64,000 nt of DNA from Konateibacter massiliensis (GTDB taxonomy: Bacteria > Bacillota > Clostridia > Lachnospirales > Lachnospiraceae), in assembly GCF_900184995.1 (NCBI RefSeq), contig NZ_LT860099.1, positions 2,013,931-2,077,930 of the forward strand, in the 5' to 3' direction. Numbering within the stretch: position 1 is the first letter of the stretch; each line of letters opens with the position of its first letter. The notes under the pieces were generated by a model. That model searched no databases. It was not told the DNA's origin and saw only the letters and a list, made by a program, of their open reading frames with translations. The translations under genes were made by a program, and so were the position numbers. Shown in pieces: positions 27,752 through 36,266 of the stretch.

Positions 27752-30211
27752 CTAAATCTCTGCCGTTTCTACTCTCTCTATCACCTTAACCGGATTTTCT
27801 TCCAACATGATTTCCCACACACCATCGCGTATCTGCTTTACCTGATTTTTCTCAATGCCGCTCCACTCAGGACATTTTATATACTTCGGAAGAACTAACT
27901 GCAATTTGTGCGGTCTTATCGGAGTAAGTTCTACCTCGAACACCGCTTTCTTTACATTCCACTTCATTGAGATAAGCCCGTCATGGTAACGGAATTTTTT
28001 CATCGTTCCCGCAGAAATCCTCTCCTCCAACGCCGGAAGGAGCGCAAGATATCCCGGTGCCGCGTATAACAGCATTTCTTGAAGTGCATTGACATAACCC
28101 ACAATGGCATCGAGCTGAACCGGGGCGGGGTCCATATTCCACGAAATGTTCATCCCTCTCCAATCATTATGGAGGGTAAAGAAGTTATTTAACAGCGTGC
28201 TCTTTGCCATATCATCAAGACACTTCATCGCACCCTCTCCATCTCGAAAGCGGGCATAGATCGCTGCCATATGTGCAAGCGACCAACCGGTCTGTGCATC
28301 GATTTTACGAAGCTTCACTGCCTTTACAAACTTCTCCATCTCATCCGGGTCTTTTTCTGGATAATATTCATAACCCGGGAATACCGGATAGATGTGAGAC
28401 AGATGTCGATGGTCATATCGGTCCTCAAACATATTCTCCTGCCATTCCTTGATGGCGCCCTTCTCGTTTACCTTATATTCCGGAATGGACGCAAGTATTC
28501 TTTTCCACAGCTTCACCCGCTTATCGGAGAACGTTCCTTCCTCCATATTGGCATAGAGGTCAAGCATCTGGGAAAAAAATTCCTTCAAAATAGCCAGATC
28601 GATTGTTGAATTGATTGTTGTCGGCATCGGATGCGCCATCTGTACCCCTTCAGGAGGCATAAAGTTTTGCGGCGTATTTTCCGGTGAAACACTCGGGTAA
28701 AACTTCATGCGTTCCTTTCCGTTTTCATCCTCTGTAAAACAAACGTATTCCTCATAAAATCTTGCTGTTTTGTCCATAAACGGAAGCAGAACCGTTTTTG
28801 CATATTCCTCGTTTTTCGTGTATAAGAAATATTGGTAATAATGCTGTGCAATCCATCCTGTTGCGCCTACCCAGTTGATAATAACCGGCACAACCTGAGT
28901 CGGAGCCGCTACGCCCGGCGTCGTGCCTGCCGTCATATAGATGCCGTCAAGTCCAAAAAGCTTTCTTGCATTATCCTCAAATGCCGGTATTCTGTCGTTC
29001 ATATACTGAAAGACGGACTGATTGTAGTCTATCAGATTTCCGCACAGCGTATGCCAGTAAATCATCTGAATGTTCTCATTTGCCATATTATGACACCATA
29101 TCGGATCACTGTTTCCGCACCATAAACCATACAGCGGGAATGGATTTGCCATTTGGTTCGTACCACAAAGGAAAAGATATCTTCCGTAGTGCCATAACTT
29201 TTCAATCAGCTCCACAGACTGCTTGTCCGAAAATGCGTCCATCAGCAACTCCTCATTGCTCTTTGACCAGTTGTCCTCCAATTCCTCGCCAAGCGAAAGC
29301 TCTGCACTCTGATAAAGCGCCCTATGAAGCTTAGCACTTTTTGCAAGCCGTTCTTCATAGCCGTCCTTTCGTGCTTCCAGCTCATCATGCAAGCGTTTAG
29401 ACGCCTTCACCTTCTCATCATCGACATACAGCCGAATTGTGATAAGAACCTCCTTGGCTCCGACAATCTTTAAGCGCTGCTCAAATGTACTTATCTCTCC
29501 ACCGTCAATTACAACCTTTGCCACTGCACCAAAGTCCTGATGAAGCACACCCTTTTTCTCACGGATCGAGTTAAAATAAAGGTATGCAACCTCATCTGTC
29601 TCACAGCAGGCTTCCACGGAAGCTGCATCCTGAATTGCCTTGTATGCTTCGCTTAGCTCCTCACCTTGATTTTGATAGGCTCCAAGCTCTAAGGTATAGC
29701 TGATTTTATCCTCCGGCACCCTCCCCGGTTCTGCGGTGAGGCGATAAACGACCTCATCTTCCTCCCGAGATACAAAGACTTCTCTTTTCAAAAAAGCTGC
29801 GCCGTCCTGCCATTGCTGTGATGCCACGGCATGCTCCATATCAAGACTGCGCGAAAACGTTGAAAAGCCCTCAATCGGTACCTGCTCCACGACCATTCTC
29901 GCCAGCGGTGCATGAGCCTCCAGACGCGATTCATAGCCCTTTTCTCTCAGCGCATTTACAATTTCCCAGCTTGCTTCCTTGAAATTGCCTGCATCCATTT
30001 TCTCGCGCAGCCTGCCAAATGCCTCGTGCACATCCGGGAGTTCCTCCTCCGCGTCGCCACACCAGAAATCATGCCGGTTTAGCTGCAAGATTTCGCATTT
30101 TGCTCCTCCGTAAAGGTTTGCGCCGGTGAATCCGTTCCCTGTCGGCAAGCCCTCTCTCCATGTGTCATGCCACCATGACGAAGGGTATTTCATCTCTAAT
30201 ATATGCTTCAC
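27752..30211 (-). CDS. glycoside hydrolase family 95 (alpha-L-fucosidase/galactosidase type)
   Basis: Enzyme of 819 residues with the GH95 layout. The N-terminal block is LPTGNGFTGANLYGGAKCEILQLN. The active-site N-x-N is in MANENIQMIYW, and the late block is DHRHLSHIYPVFPG. Family members remove alpha-1,2-linked fucose or L-galactose; within a pectin locus the target may be side chains of rhamnogalacturonan or xyloglucan. No signal peptide, so cytosolic. The start is GTG at 30211, preceded by AAAGGAGG with 7 bp spacing; an in-frame ATG ten codons upstream has no ribosome site. Divergent from an AraC regulator at 30463 that likely controls it. Confidence 0.82.
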   Translation of the reverse strand: MKHILEMKYPSSWWHDTWREGLPTGNGFTGANLYGGAKCEILQLNRHDFWCGDAEEELPDVHEAFGRLREKMDAGNFKEASWEIVNALREKGYESRLEAHAPLARMVVEQVPIEGFSTFSRSLDMEHAVASQQWQDGAAFLKREVFVSREEDEVVYRLTAEPGRVPEDKISYTLELGAYQNQGEELSEAYKAIQDAASVEACCETDEVAYLYFNSIREKKGVLHQDFGAVAKVVIDGGEISTFEQRLKIVGAKEVLITIRLYVDDEKVKASKRLHDELEARKDGYEERLAKSAKLHRALYQSAELSLGEELEDNWSKSNEELLMDAFSDKQSVELIEKLWHYGRYLFLCGTNQMANPFPLYGLWCGNSDPIWCHNMANENIQMIYWHTLCGNLIDYNQSVFQYMNDRIPAFEDNARKLFGLDGIYMTAGTTPGVAAPTQVVPVIINWVGATGWIAQHYYQYFLYTKNEEYAKTVLLPFMDKTARFYEEYVCFTEDENGKERMKFYPSVSPENTPQNFMPPEGVQMAHPMPTTINSTIDLAILKEFFSQMLDLYANMEEGTFSDKRVKLWKRILASIPEYKVNEKGAIKEWQENMFEDRYDHRHLSHIYPVFPGYEYYPEKDPDEMEKFVKAVKLRKIDAQTGWSLAHMAAIYARFRDGEGAMKCLDDMAKSTLLNNFFTLHNDWRGMNISWNMDPAPVQLDAIVGYVNALQEMLLYAAPGYLALLPALEERISAGTMKKFRYHDGLISMKWNVKKAVFEVELTPIRPHKLQLVLPKYIKCPEWSGIEKNQVKQIRDGVWEIMLEENPVKVIERVETAEI

Positions 30212-30408
30212 GCTATTTCCTCCTTTAAGAAGATAGTACATTTTGTTGCTTCTATTTTATCTTAATCTTGTAAAAAAACACACCGCGATACACGCCATAT
30301 TCTTTCATTTTATGTCGCAATTTCTAAACTTTTTCAAGTATTATTACTACTGCTTAATTTTAACCATACTTTGCAAACTTATTAATAGTTATACTTTAAA
30401 TATTTTAC

Positions 30409-30437
30409 TTGTACTAAGTATCTGAATTACTTATAAT
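30409..30437 (+). promoter_or_regulatory. promoter of the AraC gene at 30463
   Basis: TTGTAC (30409-30414), 17-bp spacer, TATAAT (30432-30437), 25 bp before the start codon. Confidence 0.6.
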
Positions 30438-30462
30438 CAAATTAAGTAAACGGAGGTGTCTT

Positions 30463-31305
30463 ATGAAGCTGTCGCAAAACCTAAACTATTCCTTTTCCAT
30501 GGAAAATCATACCTATCATATTTTGATGGTAACACAAGGTGTCATTGAGCACCCAATTCCGGCGCACAGCCACAGCTACAACAGCTATGAAGTGCATTAT
30601 ATTTTAGAGGGCTGCGGAAAGCTTATTGTAGGCGAAACCGTCTACCTTCTGACACCCGGAACACTTTTTGTTACAGGTCCCGGGATTTTGCACCGGCAGG
30701 AACCGGACAAAACCAATCCTATGCAAGAAAACTGCCTATATTTCTCGATTGATGACTCACCGGAGCCTGTCACAAATGCACCTATCACAAAACTCTTTCG
30801 GACCACTCCATTTTGGTATGGCACTGATAATCAGAATATTGCCGATGCGATTCATCTGATTCACCAAGAGCTTTCCTCCACCTCCATTGGTCATTCCGTT
30901 GCAATCAATGCCTGCTTTCAACGCTATCTGGTTGCATTGGCACGCAATATATCCCCTCTCTCCGCGGAGGAAAAAGGGGATATCGTGCCCTTTCAGCGTG
31001 AAATTGAAATGGCGTTTTTATACCGCTATCGTGATTTAACGCTGGATGATATCTGTGAGATTGTCGGCATGTGCCGCCGTCAGACACAGCGGGTTTTATT
31101 AAAATACTATGGCTGCACCTTTCAAGAGAAGAGGGCAGAGGCGCGAATGTCCGCCGCGGCTTCCTTTATTTTGGACGGCAATTATACCATGGAGGAAATT
31201 GCCGATTTGACCGGGTATTCCAGCTTAAGCAGCTTTTTGCAGGCGTTTAAGGCTTATTATCATATGACGACAAGGGAGTGGAGACGACACATAACAGGAC
31301 TCTAA
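30463..31305 (+). CDS. AraC family transcriptional regulator
   Basis: Regulator of 280 residues. The N-terminal cupin has HSHSYNSYEVHYILEGCGKLIVGE and PGILHRQEP. The C-terminal third has the two helix-turn-helices (LTLDDICEIVGMCRRQTQRVLLKYYGCTFQEKRAEARMSAAASFI; YTMEEIADLTGYSSLSSFLQAFKAYYHMTTREWRR). GGAGG is 7 bp before the ATG. It is divergent from GH95 with a 251-bp shared region, so local control of GH95 is the simplest reading. Confidence 0.88.
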   Translation: MKLSQNLNYSFSMENHTYHILMVTQGVIEHPIPAHSHSYNSYEVHYILEGCGKLIVGETVYLLTPGTLFVTGPGILHRQEPDKTNPMQENCLYFSIDDSPEPVTNAPITKLFRTTPFWYGTDNQNIADAIHLIHQELSSTSIGHSVAINACFQRYLVALARNISPLSAEEKGDIVPFQREIEMAFLYRYRDLTLDDICEIVGMCRRQTQRVLLKYYGCTFQEKRAEARMSAAASFILDGNYTMEEIADLTGYSSLSSFLQAFKAYYHMTTREWRRHITGL

Positions 31306-31315
31306 TCTCTTCTTT

Positions 31316-31786
31316 TTACTTCACCAAATCTGCTGTCTTGGCTTCCACAAAGGAAACCAAATCCTCCGGCTTCATAATAAGCTGTGCTCCGCGTATCCCC
31401 GCACTTACATATACCTCATCAAACAAAATAATCGTCTCGTCCACATAGGTCGGATATTTCTTCTTCATTCCAATCGGCGAACAGCCTCCCCGTATATATC
31501 CGGTTAATCCTAAAAGCTCCTTTACATGAACCATTTCAATCTTCTTATCTTTTGTCAGCACCGAGGCTTTCTTTAAATCCAGCTCTTCATTTACCGGAAT
31601 ACAAAAAACCATAATCCCGTTTTTCTCTCCTCTTGCAACAAGCGTCTTAAATACCTGCTCACAGGGAAGTCCAAGCTCTTTTGCAAGGTGTTCTCCTGAC
31701 AGATCATTTTCGTCTACTTCATATTCCTTTGTATCAAAAAGAATACCGGCTTTTTCCAGTATTCTCATTGCATTTGTCTTTACCAT
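31316..31786 (-). CDS. ybaK: Cys-tRNA(Pro)/Cys-tRNA(Cys) deacylase, YbaK/EbsC type
   Basis: Trans-editing protein of 156 residues that hydrolyses mischarged Cys-tRNA(Pro) (known for the family). KTNAMRILEKAGI opens the protein, followed by HLAKELGLPCEQVFKTLVARGEKNGIMVFCIPVNEELDLKKAS with the conserved Lys. GYIRGGCSPIGMKKKYPTYVDE matches the YbaK signature, and RGAQLIMKPEDLV closes it. Its neighbours show no functional link. Confidence 0.9.
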   Translation of the reverse strand: MVKTNAMRILEKAGILFDTKEYEVDENDLSGEHLAKELGLPCEQVFKTLVARGEKNGIMVFCIPVNEELDLKKASVLTKDKKIEMVHVKELLGLTGYIRGGCSPIGMKKKYPTYVDETIILFDEVYVSAGIRGAQLIMKPEDLVSFVEAKTADLVK

Positions 31787-31837
31787 AACTTCGTTCCTTC
31801 TTTCGTTTCTATCCGTAAACTTTATCTTGCATTTATT

Positions 31838-32248
31838 TTACTCAAAGACTACACTTTTGTCCATATATTCCGTTTTTATCACAATATAAGGATAGGACAT
31901 GCCCTCGCTTATTTTTTCTTCTTTGGACGGTCCAATCAAATTTGTGTCAACAAAGATTGCGTTGCTTGTCAGGTACAAATCATTTACCGCTATACTGTAG
32001 CCTCCTGTCTGCTGCTCCCCGTAGCCAACACATATGTACAGGCTTTCATTATCCGTATATGTAATTTTAAATTCACTTTGTTTTTTCTCATCCACAATGC
32101 TTTGAAGCTCCTCCGGCACATCTGCCTCCTCCACAACGGTAAACTCCAAATCACGCAGTTTTTCATTGCTTGATTCCTCCACGGAACATCCTCCGACAAA
32201 CGCTGCTATAAACAGCCCGGCTGCCAAAGTGATAAAAAACCGCTTCAT
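31838..32248 (-). CDS. PrcB-like lipoprotein
   Basis: Lipoprotein of 136 residues. The signal MKRFFITLAAGLFIAAFVGGC ends in lipobox VGGC. After a charged segment (LRDLEFTVVEEADVPEELQSIVDEKKQ) comes a domain like the PrcB C-terminal family (FKITYTDNESLYICVGYGEQQTGGYSIAVNDLYLTSNAIFVDTNLIGPS; then SYPYIVIKTEYMDKSVVF). PrcB is known as a partner of a spirochaete protease complex; its role in Clostridia is unknown. GGAGG lies 10 bp before ATG 32248; the longer frame from 32293 would bury the signal peptide. Confidence 0.75.
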   Translation of the reverse strand: MKRFFITLAAGLFIAAFVGGCSVEESSNEKLRDLEFTVVEEADVPEELQSIVDEKKQSEFKITYTDNESLYICVGYGEQQTGGYSIAVNDLYLTSNAIFVDTNLIGPSKEEKISEGMSYPYIVIKTEYMDKSVVFE

Positions 32249-32272
32249 ACTATAAATTCCTCCTCTCATATT

Positions 32273-32319
32273 AAAAAAAGCTCTATGATACAAAGTATTA
32301 TTTTCCTTTGCATCATAGA
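32273..32319 (-). terminator. intrinsic terminator of the IclR gene
   Basis: TCTATGAT-x-CAAAG (32282-32295) pairs with CTTTG-x-ATCATAGA (32306-32319). On the minus strand seven T residues follow. It lies 15 bp past the IclR stop. Confidence 0.75.
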
Positions 32320-32333
32320 ACTTTTATTCACAT

Positions 32334-33122
32334 CTATTTCTTAAATCGGTATCCAAGCGCCATCGACAAATCCTGCTTTACCTGTAAAACATGCGCTGAC
32401 AATTCCTTCACACGCTCGTCAGTCATTCGGCTTAGCGGCGCCGATATACTGAAGGCATATTTTGCCTTTCCCCTGTAATCATAAATACAGGCAGCAATGC
32501 AGCGGACTCCTATCTCATTTTCCTCATCATCCATCGCATAACCCCGCTCTCTCACCTCTTCCAACACACGCAGCAGTTCTTCAAGCGATGTAATTGTCTT
32601 TGGCGTTTTCTTCTCAATTACGCTGGCGCTCCAAATTTTTGCCACCTCTTCGATTGAAAGTGTCGCAAGAATCGCCTTGCCCACACCGGAACAATACATC
32701 GGATGGATAAGACCAATCTGGGAAACCATTCGTATCGAGCTCACCTTCGACTCCACCTTGTCGATATAGATAATGTCATTTTCATTTCGCTGCACCAGAT
32801 GGACTGTCTCCTGGCTAAGCTCTGCCAATTGCTTCATATAAGAATGGGCAATCGGAAGAATATCAATCTTATCCAGAAGCTGTCCCGACAAACCTACAAT
32901 TTTATAAGAAAGCATATATTTTTGAGTATCCTCATCCTGCCTTGCGTAACCCATATAAATCAATGAGGTAAGCAGACGATGCACCGTACTTTTATGTAAT
33001 CCCAAATAGTTGCTCAAATCCATAAGACCAATCGGTCCCATCTGCGCTAAAGTCTCCATCACCTGAAAAATTCTCTCCGCAGACTGAACGGGATTTTTAT
33101 TTACTCCAGTTTCCTCTTGCAT
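32334..33122 (-). CDS. IclR family transcriptional regulator (KdgR-like)
   Basis: Regulator of 262 residues. The winged helix is near residues 10-75 (VQSAERIFQVMETLAQMGPIGLMDLSNYLGLHKSTVHRLLTSLIYMGYARQDE). The effector domain follows (KQLAELSQETVHLVQRNENDIIYIDKVES; MYCSGVGKAILATL; EIGVRCIAACIYDYRGKAKYAFSISAPLSRM). In proteobacteria KdgR of this family senses 2-keto-3-deoxygluconate and represses pectin genes. Here it is divergent from kdgA-kdgK, and KdgR-box-like palindromes lie in the gap. GGAGG before ATG 33122 fixes the start. Confidence 0.88.
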   Translation of the reverse strand: MQEETGVNKNPVQSAERIFQVMETLAQMGPIGLMDLSNYLGLHKSTVHRLLTSLIYMGYARQDEDTQKYMLSYKIVGLSGQLLDKIDILPIAHSYMKQLAELSQETVHLVQRNENDIIYIDKVESKVSSIRMVSQIGLIHPMYCSGVGKAILATLSIEEVAKIWSASVIEKKTPKTITSLEELLRVLEEVRERGYAMDDEENEIGVRCIAACIYDYRGKAKYAFSISAPLSRMTDERVKELSAHVLQVKQDLSMALGYRFKK

Positions 33123-33196
33123 ATTTCCTCCATCCGTACCTTTTCTTGCGAAGAAGTACCTTTCCCAATATTCTTTCCACAAAATGCGCATACTAC

Positions 33197-33230
33197 AAAT
33201 TATCGGAAATGTTTTTGATTTCGATAATTT
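33197..33230. promoter_or_regulatory. inverted repeat near the IclR gene
   Basis: AAATTATCGgAAAT (33197-33210) and ATTTCGATAATTT (33218-33230) are complementary apart from one extra base. It lies about 80-110 bp upstream of the IclR start and could be an autoregulatory site. Confidence 0.4.
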
Positions 33231-33272
33231 ATTTTATATTATTAAAGAAGTTCTCAAAGATTTCCTATGTCA

Positions 33273-33297
33273 TGAAACCAGTTTCACCTAGTGAAAC
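33273..33297. promoter_or_regulatory. KdgR-like operator (overlapping palindromes)
   Basis: TGAAACCAGTTTCA (33273-33286) is a perfect palindrome, and GTTTCAC-cta-GTGAAAC (33281-33297) overlaps it. TGAAA/TTTCA arms are the core of known KdgR boxes. It lies in the 527-bp gap between the divergent IclR gene and kdgA; the rest of the gap holds a dispersed repeat (33362-33468) and the kdgA promoter. Confidence 0.6.
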
Positions 33298-33361
33298 ATT
33301 GTTATTCTACCACGCTTTTGCAAAAAAAACAACATGGTTGCAAAAAGTTATCGTTTGGTCA

Positions 33362-33468
33362 GTAACGGTTCAGCCCTGCCCTATAGAAATGATTACGCAA
33401 AACTTTTTTAAACTGCAAGCACTTACGACAAATTTTGCGTAATCATCCCTGCATGGCTGAACTGTTAC
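33362..33468. repeat. dispersed palindromic repeat, copy A
   Basis: The left end GTAACGGTTCAGCCCTGC and the inverted right end GTAACAGTTCAGCCATGC are nearly identical. Inside them ATGATTACGCAAAA is also inverted (33388 and 33447 regions), so most of the 107 bp folds on itself. The loop holds TGCAAGCACTTACG (33414-33427), close to the LacI-type operator found at uxaB. Related ends occur at 36032-36215, 57367 and 61039. Confidence 0.65.
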
Positions 33469-33498
33469 ACAAAAAGTACGAAACATGATTGTTTTTTC

Positions 33499-33526
33499 TT
33501 GACATCTTGTCAAATGATAGTATAAT
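33499..33526 (+). promoter_or_regulatory. promoter of kdgA-kdgK
   Basis: TTGACA (33499-33504), 16-bp spacer, TATAAT (33521-33526). The -35 is half of a perfect palindrome, TTGACATCTTGTCAA (33499-33513), which may be an operator. The leader to kdgA is about 115 bp. Confidence 0.7.
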
Positions 33527-33649
33527 TTATTTATAGTATCGTTATGCGAAACATAGTTTTATATTATGGAACACCATGGAAGTGACTATATATTATCCAA
33601 GTATTTTTCCAAAATGATATACTACATTTTAAATAAGGAGAGATTTGTA

Positions 33650-34612
33650 ATGAACGAAGTATTACAGAAGATTCAAAAAATTGGTATTGTACCTGTTATT
33701 AAGCTTGATGATGCAAAAGATGCAAAGCCGTTGGCAAAAGCACTTTGTGACGGAGGACTTCCTTGTGCAGAGGTAACCTTCAGAACTGCCTGCGCTGCTG
33801 AAGCTATTCAGATTATGGCAACAGAATTCCCAGAGATGCTTGTAGGCGCCGGAACTGTATTGACAACCGAGCAGGTAGACACTGCTGTTGCTGCCGGAGC
33901 TAAATTCATTGTAAGCCCGGGACTTAATCCAAAGGTAGTAAAATATTGCGTAGACAAAGGAATCCCTGTAACACCGGGTACTACAAATCCTAGTGATATC
34001 GAGCAGGCAATCGAATTAGGCTTAGAGGTTGTTAAATTCTTCCCTGCAGAGGCGGCTGGCGGACTGAACATGATTAAGTCTATGGCAGCTCCTTATGTAA
34101 ACATGAAATTCATGCCAACAGGCGGTATCAATGCAAGCAACCTGACTTCTTATCTTGATTTCCCTAAGATTATTGCTTGCGGCGGAAGCTGGATGGTAAA
34201 TGATACACTCGTAAAAGAGGGAAAATTTGATGAGATTACAAGACTTACTAAGGAAGCTGTAACAAACATGTTAGGCTTTGAGGTAAGACACGTAGGTATC
34301 AATGCTGCAAACGAGACAGAGGCAGACGCTACTGCAAGTGCATTTGAGAAAATGTTTGGCTTTGAGAAAAAAGTTGGTTCAAGCTCTATTTTTGCCGGAA
34401 AAGGCGTTGAAGTAATGAAAACTCCTTATCTTGGAGCTCACGGACATATTGCAATTGCAACAAACTACATTGAGAGAGCAAAATTCCATCTTGAAATGCA
34501 GGGCTTCAAATTCGACGAAGCAACCGCAAAACACAACGACAAGGGCGCTCTTGCTGCAATTTACTTTGTTGGTGAATACAGCGGATTTGCTGTACATTTG
34601 GTTCAGAAATAA
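33650..34612 (+). CDS. kdgA: 2-keto-3-deoxy-6-phosphogluconate aldolase with C-terminal VOC-like domain
   Basis: Cleaves KDPG to pyruvate and glyceraldehyde-3-phosphate. Residues 1-205 are a complete class I KDPG aldolase: EVTFRT (catalytic Glu), GAGTVLT, SPGLNPKVV, VKFFPAEAAGG (Schiff-base Lys) and KFMPTGGIN. Bacterial aldolases end near residue 210; this protein has 320. The extra 110 residues (FEVRHVGINAANETEADATASAFEKMFGFEKKVGSSSIFAGKGVEVMKTP and so on) resemble a vicinal-oxygen-chelate (glyoxalase-like) fold. AGGAGAG 7 bp before ATG 33650 fixes the start. First gene of the kdgA-kdgK operon. Confidence 0.92.
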   Translation: MNEVLQKIQKIGIVPVIKLDDAKDAKPLAKALCDGGLPCAEVTFRTACAAEAIQIMATEFPEMLVGAGTVLTTEQVDTAVAAGAKFIVSPGLNPKVVKYCVDKGIPVTPGTTNPSDIEQAIELGLEVVKFFPAEAAGGLNMIKSMAAPYVNMKFMPTGGINASNLTSYLDFPKIIACGGSWMVNDTLVKEGKFDEITRLTKEAVTNMLGFEVRHVGINAANETEADATASAFEKMFGFEKKVGSSSIFAGKGVEVMKTPYLGAHGHIAIATNYIERAKFHLEMQGFKFDEATAKHNDKGALAAIYFVGEYSGFAVHLVQK

Positions 34613-34659
34613 AAAACAAAAATAATTAAAATTTATATTTGCAATGGAGGAAATTAAAA

Positions 34660-35691
34660 ATGGCTAAAGTTGTTACTATGGGTGAAATCATGTTAAGATT
34701 ATCAACCCCAAATAATGAAAAATTTATTCAGGCTGATGAGTTCGATATAAACTACGGTGGCGGAGAAGCTAACGTTGCTGTCTCTCTTGCTAACTACGGA
34801 CATGAGGCTGACTTCGTAACTGCTGTACCGGACAATGAAATCGGTGAGTGTGCAGTTGCGGCACTTAGAAAATATGATGTTGGTACAAAAAACATCGCAA
34901 AATGCGGTGAGAGACTTGGTATCTACTTCCTTGAGACAGGTTCCGCTATGAGACCTTCCAAAGTAGTTTATGACAGAGCTTATTCTTCTATCTCAACAGC
35001 TACTGCTGCTGATTTTGATTTTGATAAAATTTTTGAGGGCGCTGACTGGTTCCACTTTACAGGAATCACACCTGCTGTTTCCGATGCTGCTGCTGTATTG
35101 ACAGAGGAAGCTTTAAAGGCTGCAAAGAAACATAACGTAACTGTTTCTGTTGATCTTAACTTCCGTAAGAAATTATGGTCTTCCGAAAAAGCTCAGAAGG
35201 TTATGACAAACTTAATGCAGTATGTTGATGTTTGTATCGGTAACGAAGAAGACGCTGAATTAGTATTAGGCTTTAAGCCGGGAAATACTGACGTTACAAG
35301 CGGTGATCTTGAATTAGCAGGCTACAAGGATATCTTTGAGCAGATGGTTGCTAAATTTGATTTCAAATATGCTGTAAGCTCTTTAAGAGTAAGCCACTCC
35401 GCTTCTGATAACGGCTGGTCAGCTTGTATCTACAACGGAGAGACAAAAGAATTCTATCACTCAAGAGAGTACCGTATTACCCCGATCGTTGACCGTGTTG
35501 GTGGTGGTGACTCCTTTGCTGCCGGTGTTATCTGCGGCTTAGTTGACGGAAAAGACTTCAAGTCTGCTCTTGAATACGGCGTTGCTGCTTCTGCATTGAA
35601 GCACACAATTCCTGGAGACTTTAACCTTGTTTCCAGAAAAGAAGTTGATACCTTAGCTGGCGGAGACGCTTCAGGAAGAGTTCAAAGATAA
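34660..35691 (+). CDS. kdgK: 2-keto-3-deoxygluconate kinase
   Basis: PfkB-family kinase of 343 residues that phosphorylates KDG to KDPG. TMGEIMLRLSTPNNEKFIQADEFDINYGGGEANVAVSLANYG is the substrate-binding N-terminal block. YFLETGSAMRPSKVVYDRAYSS fits KDG kinases. RVGGGDSFAAGVICGL is the anion-hole and catalytic-Asp motif. GGAGG lies 9 bp before ATG 34660. It follows kdgA by 47 bp and is probably co-transcribed, ending at the terminator at 35880-35915. Codons are notably biased (GCT, GTT, TCC), suggesting high expression. Confidence 0.93.
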   Translation: MAKVVTMGEIMLRLSTPNNEKFIQADEFDINYGGGEANVAVSLANYGHEADFVTAVPDNEIGECAVAALRKYDVGTKNIAKCGERLGIYFLETGSAMRPSKVVYDRAYSSISTATAADFDFDKIFEGADWFHFTGITPAVSDAAAVLTEEALKAAKKHNVTVSVDLNFRKKLWSSEKAQKVMTNLMQYVDVCIGNEEDAELVLGFKPGNTDVTSGDLELAGYKDIFEQMVAKFDFKYAVSSLRVSHSASDNGWSACIYNGETKEFYHSREYRITPIVDRVGGGDSFAAGVICGLVDGKDFKSALEYGVAASALKHTIPGDFNLVSRKEVDTLAGGDASGRVQR

Positions 35692-35754
35692 GAAGCTGCT
35701 TTTACGCAGCAGAATGTGAGCCCGGCTCCATTCAGACATTTATTTAAGCCTTTC

Positions 35755-35871
35755 ACACAGAGGAAACATAGAATTTCCTCTGTGTTGAAATAAATTTCAA
35801 TACTTTATACCATAGAATGTTAACCCATTCATTTTATGGTAACTCTCAATAGAATTTTGCCAATTCTATTA
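35755..35871. repeat. run of inverted repeats downstream of kdgK
   Basis: Four hairpins stand in series: ACACAGAGGAAA/TTTCCTCTGTGT (35755-35785), TTGAAAT/ATTTCAA (35785-35800), TACCATAgAATG/CATTtTATGGTA (35808-35841) and AATAGAATT/AATTCTATT (35849-35871). They precede the T-tailed terminator. They may stabilise the mRNA 3' end. Confidence 0.5.
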
Positions 35872-35879
35872 ACTAAATG

Positions 35880-35915
35880 ATAATGTACCTTTTGCCAAAG
35901 GTGCATTATTTTTTT
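35880..35915 (+). terminator. intrinsic terminator of kdgA-kdgK
   Basis: ATAATGTACCTTT (35880-35892) pairs with AAAGGTGCATTAT (35897-35909; one G-U), followed by seven T residues. Confidence 0.8.
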
Positions 35916-35988
35916 CTGTCTTTTATTTGCATTTTGTCTATTATTACCCCTTTTTTTATTCGTTTCATTTTCTTTTCGTCGAATTGTC

Positions 35989-36025
35989 TGCAAACGTTTA
36001 CATTTTCAACCATTAATGGTATAAT
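35989..36025 (+). promoter_or_regulatory. pectate lyase promoter with LacI-type operator
   Basis: TTTACA (35997-36002), 17-bp spacer, TATAAT (36020-36025). TGCAAACGTTTACA (35989-36002) overlaps the -35 and fits both a catabolite-responsive element and the 14-bp operator at the uxaB and lacI promoters. The transcript would run through repeat copy B before the gene. Confidence 0.65.
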
Positions 36026-36031
36026 CTGCTT

Positions 36032-36215
36032 ATAACAGTTCCGCTATATAGAAATGATTATGCTAAATGACCGCGAGCGCTTGCACTCAAAGGACATGTT
36101 GTACAAGCCTTTCTACAGGGCGGACGCCATATAGAAAGAATGTGCCGATTATTTAATAAGATACTTGGCATATTTATATTCTGGCATATTATGAATGTCA
36201 CGGCTGAACTGTTAT
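36032..36215. repeat. dispersed palindromic repeat, copy B
   Basis: The left end ATAACAGTTCCGC and the inverted right end ATAACAGTTCAGCCGTG match copy A. AGAAATGATTATGC near the left end parallels AGAAATGATTACGC in copy A. The 184 bp includes a core TGCACTCAAAGGACAT that recurs (with one insertion) near 60990. It lies wholly in the leader of the pectate lyase gene. Confidence 0.6.
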
Positions 36216-36266
36216 ATTTTTTTGCGTTACATGTAACTATTAACATTTTTTTCAAGGGGGAAACAC

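Noticed and set aside
33650-34612. Two genes fused by a sequencing error in kdgA
   Set aside because: The reading frame is continuous with uniform codon use and no internal ribosome site before the VOC-like part.
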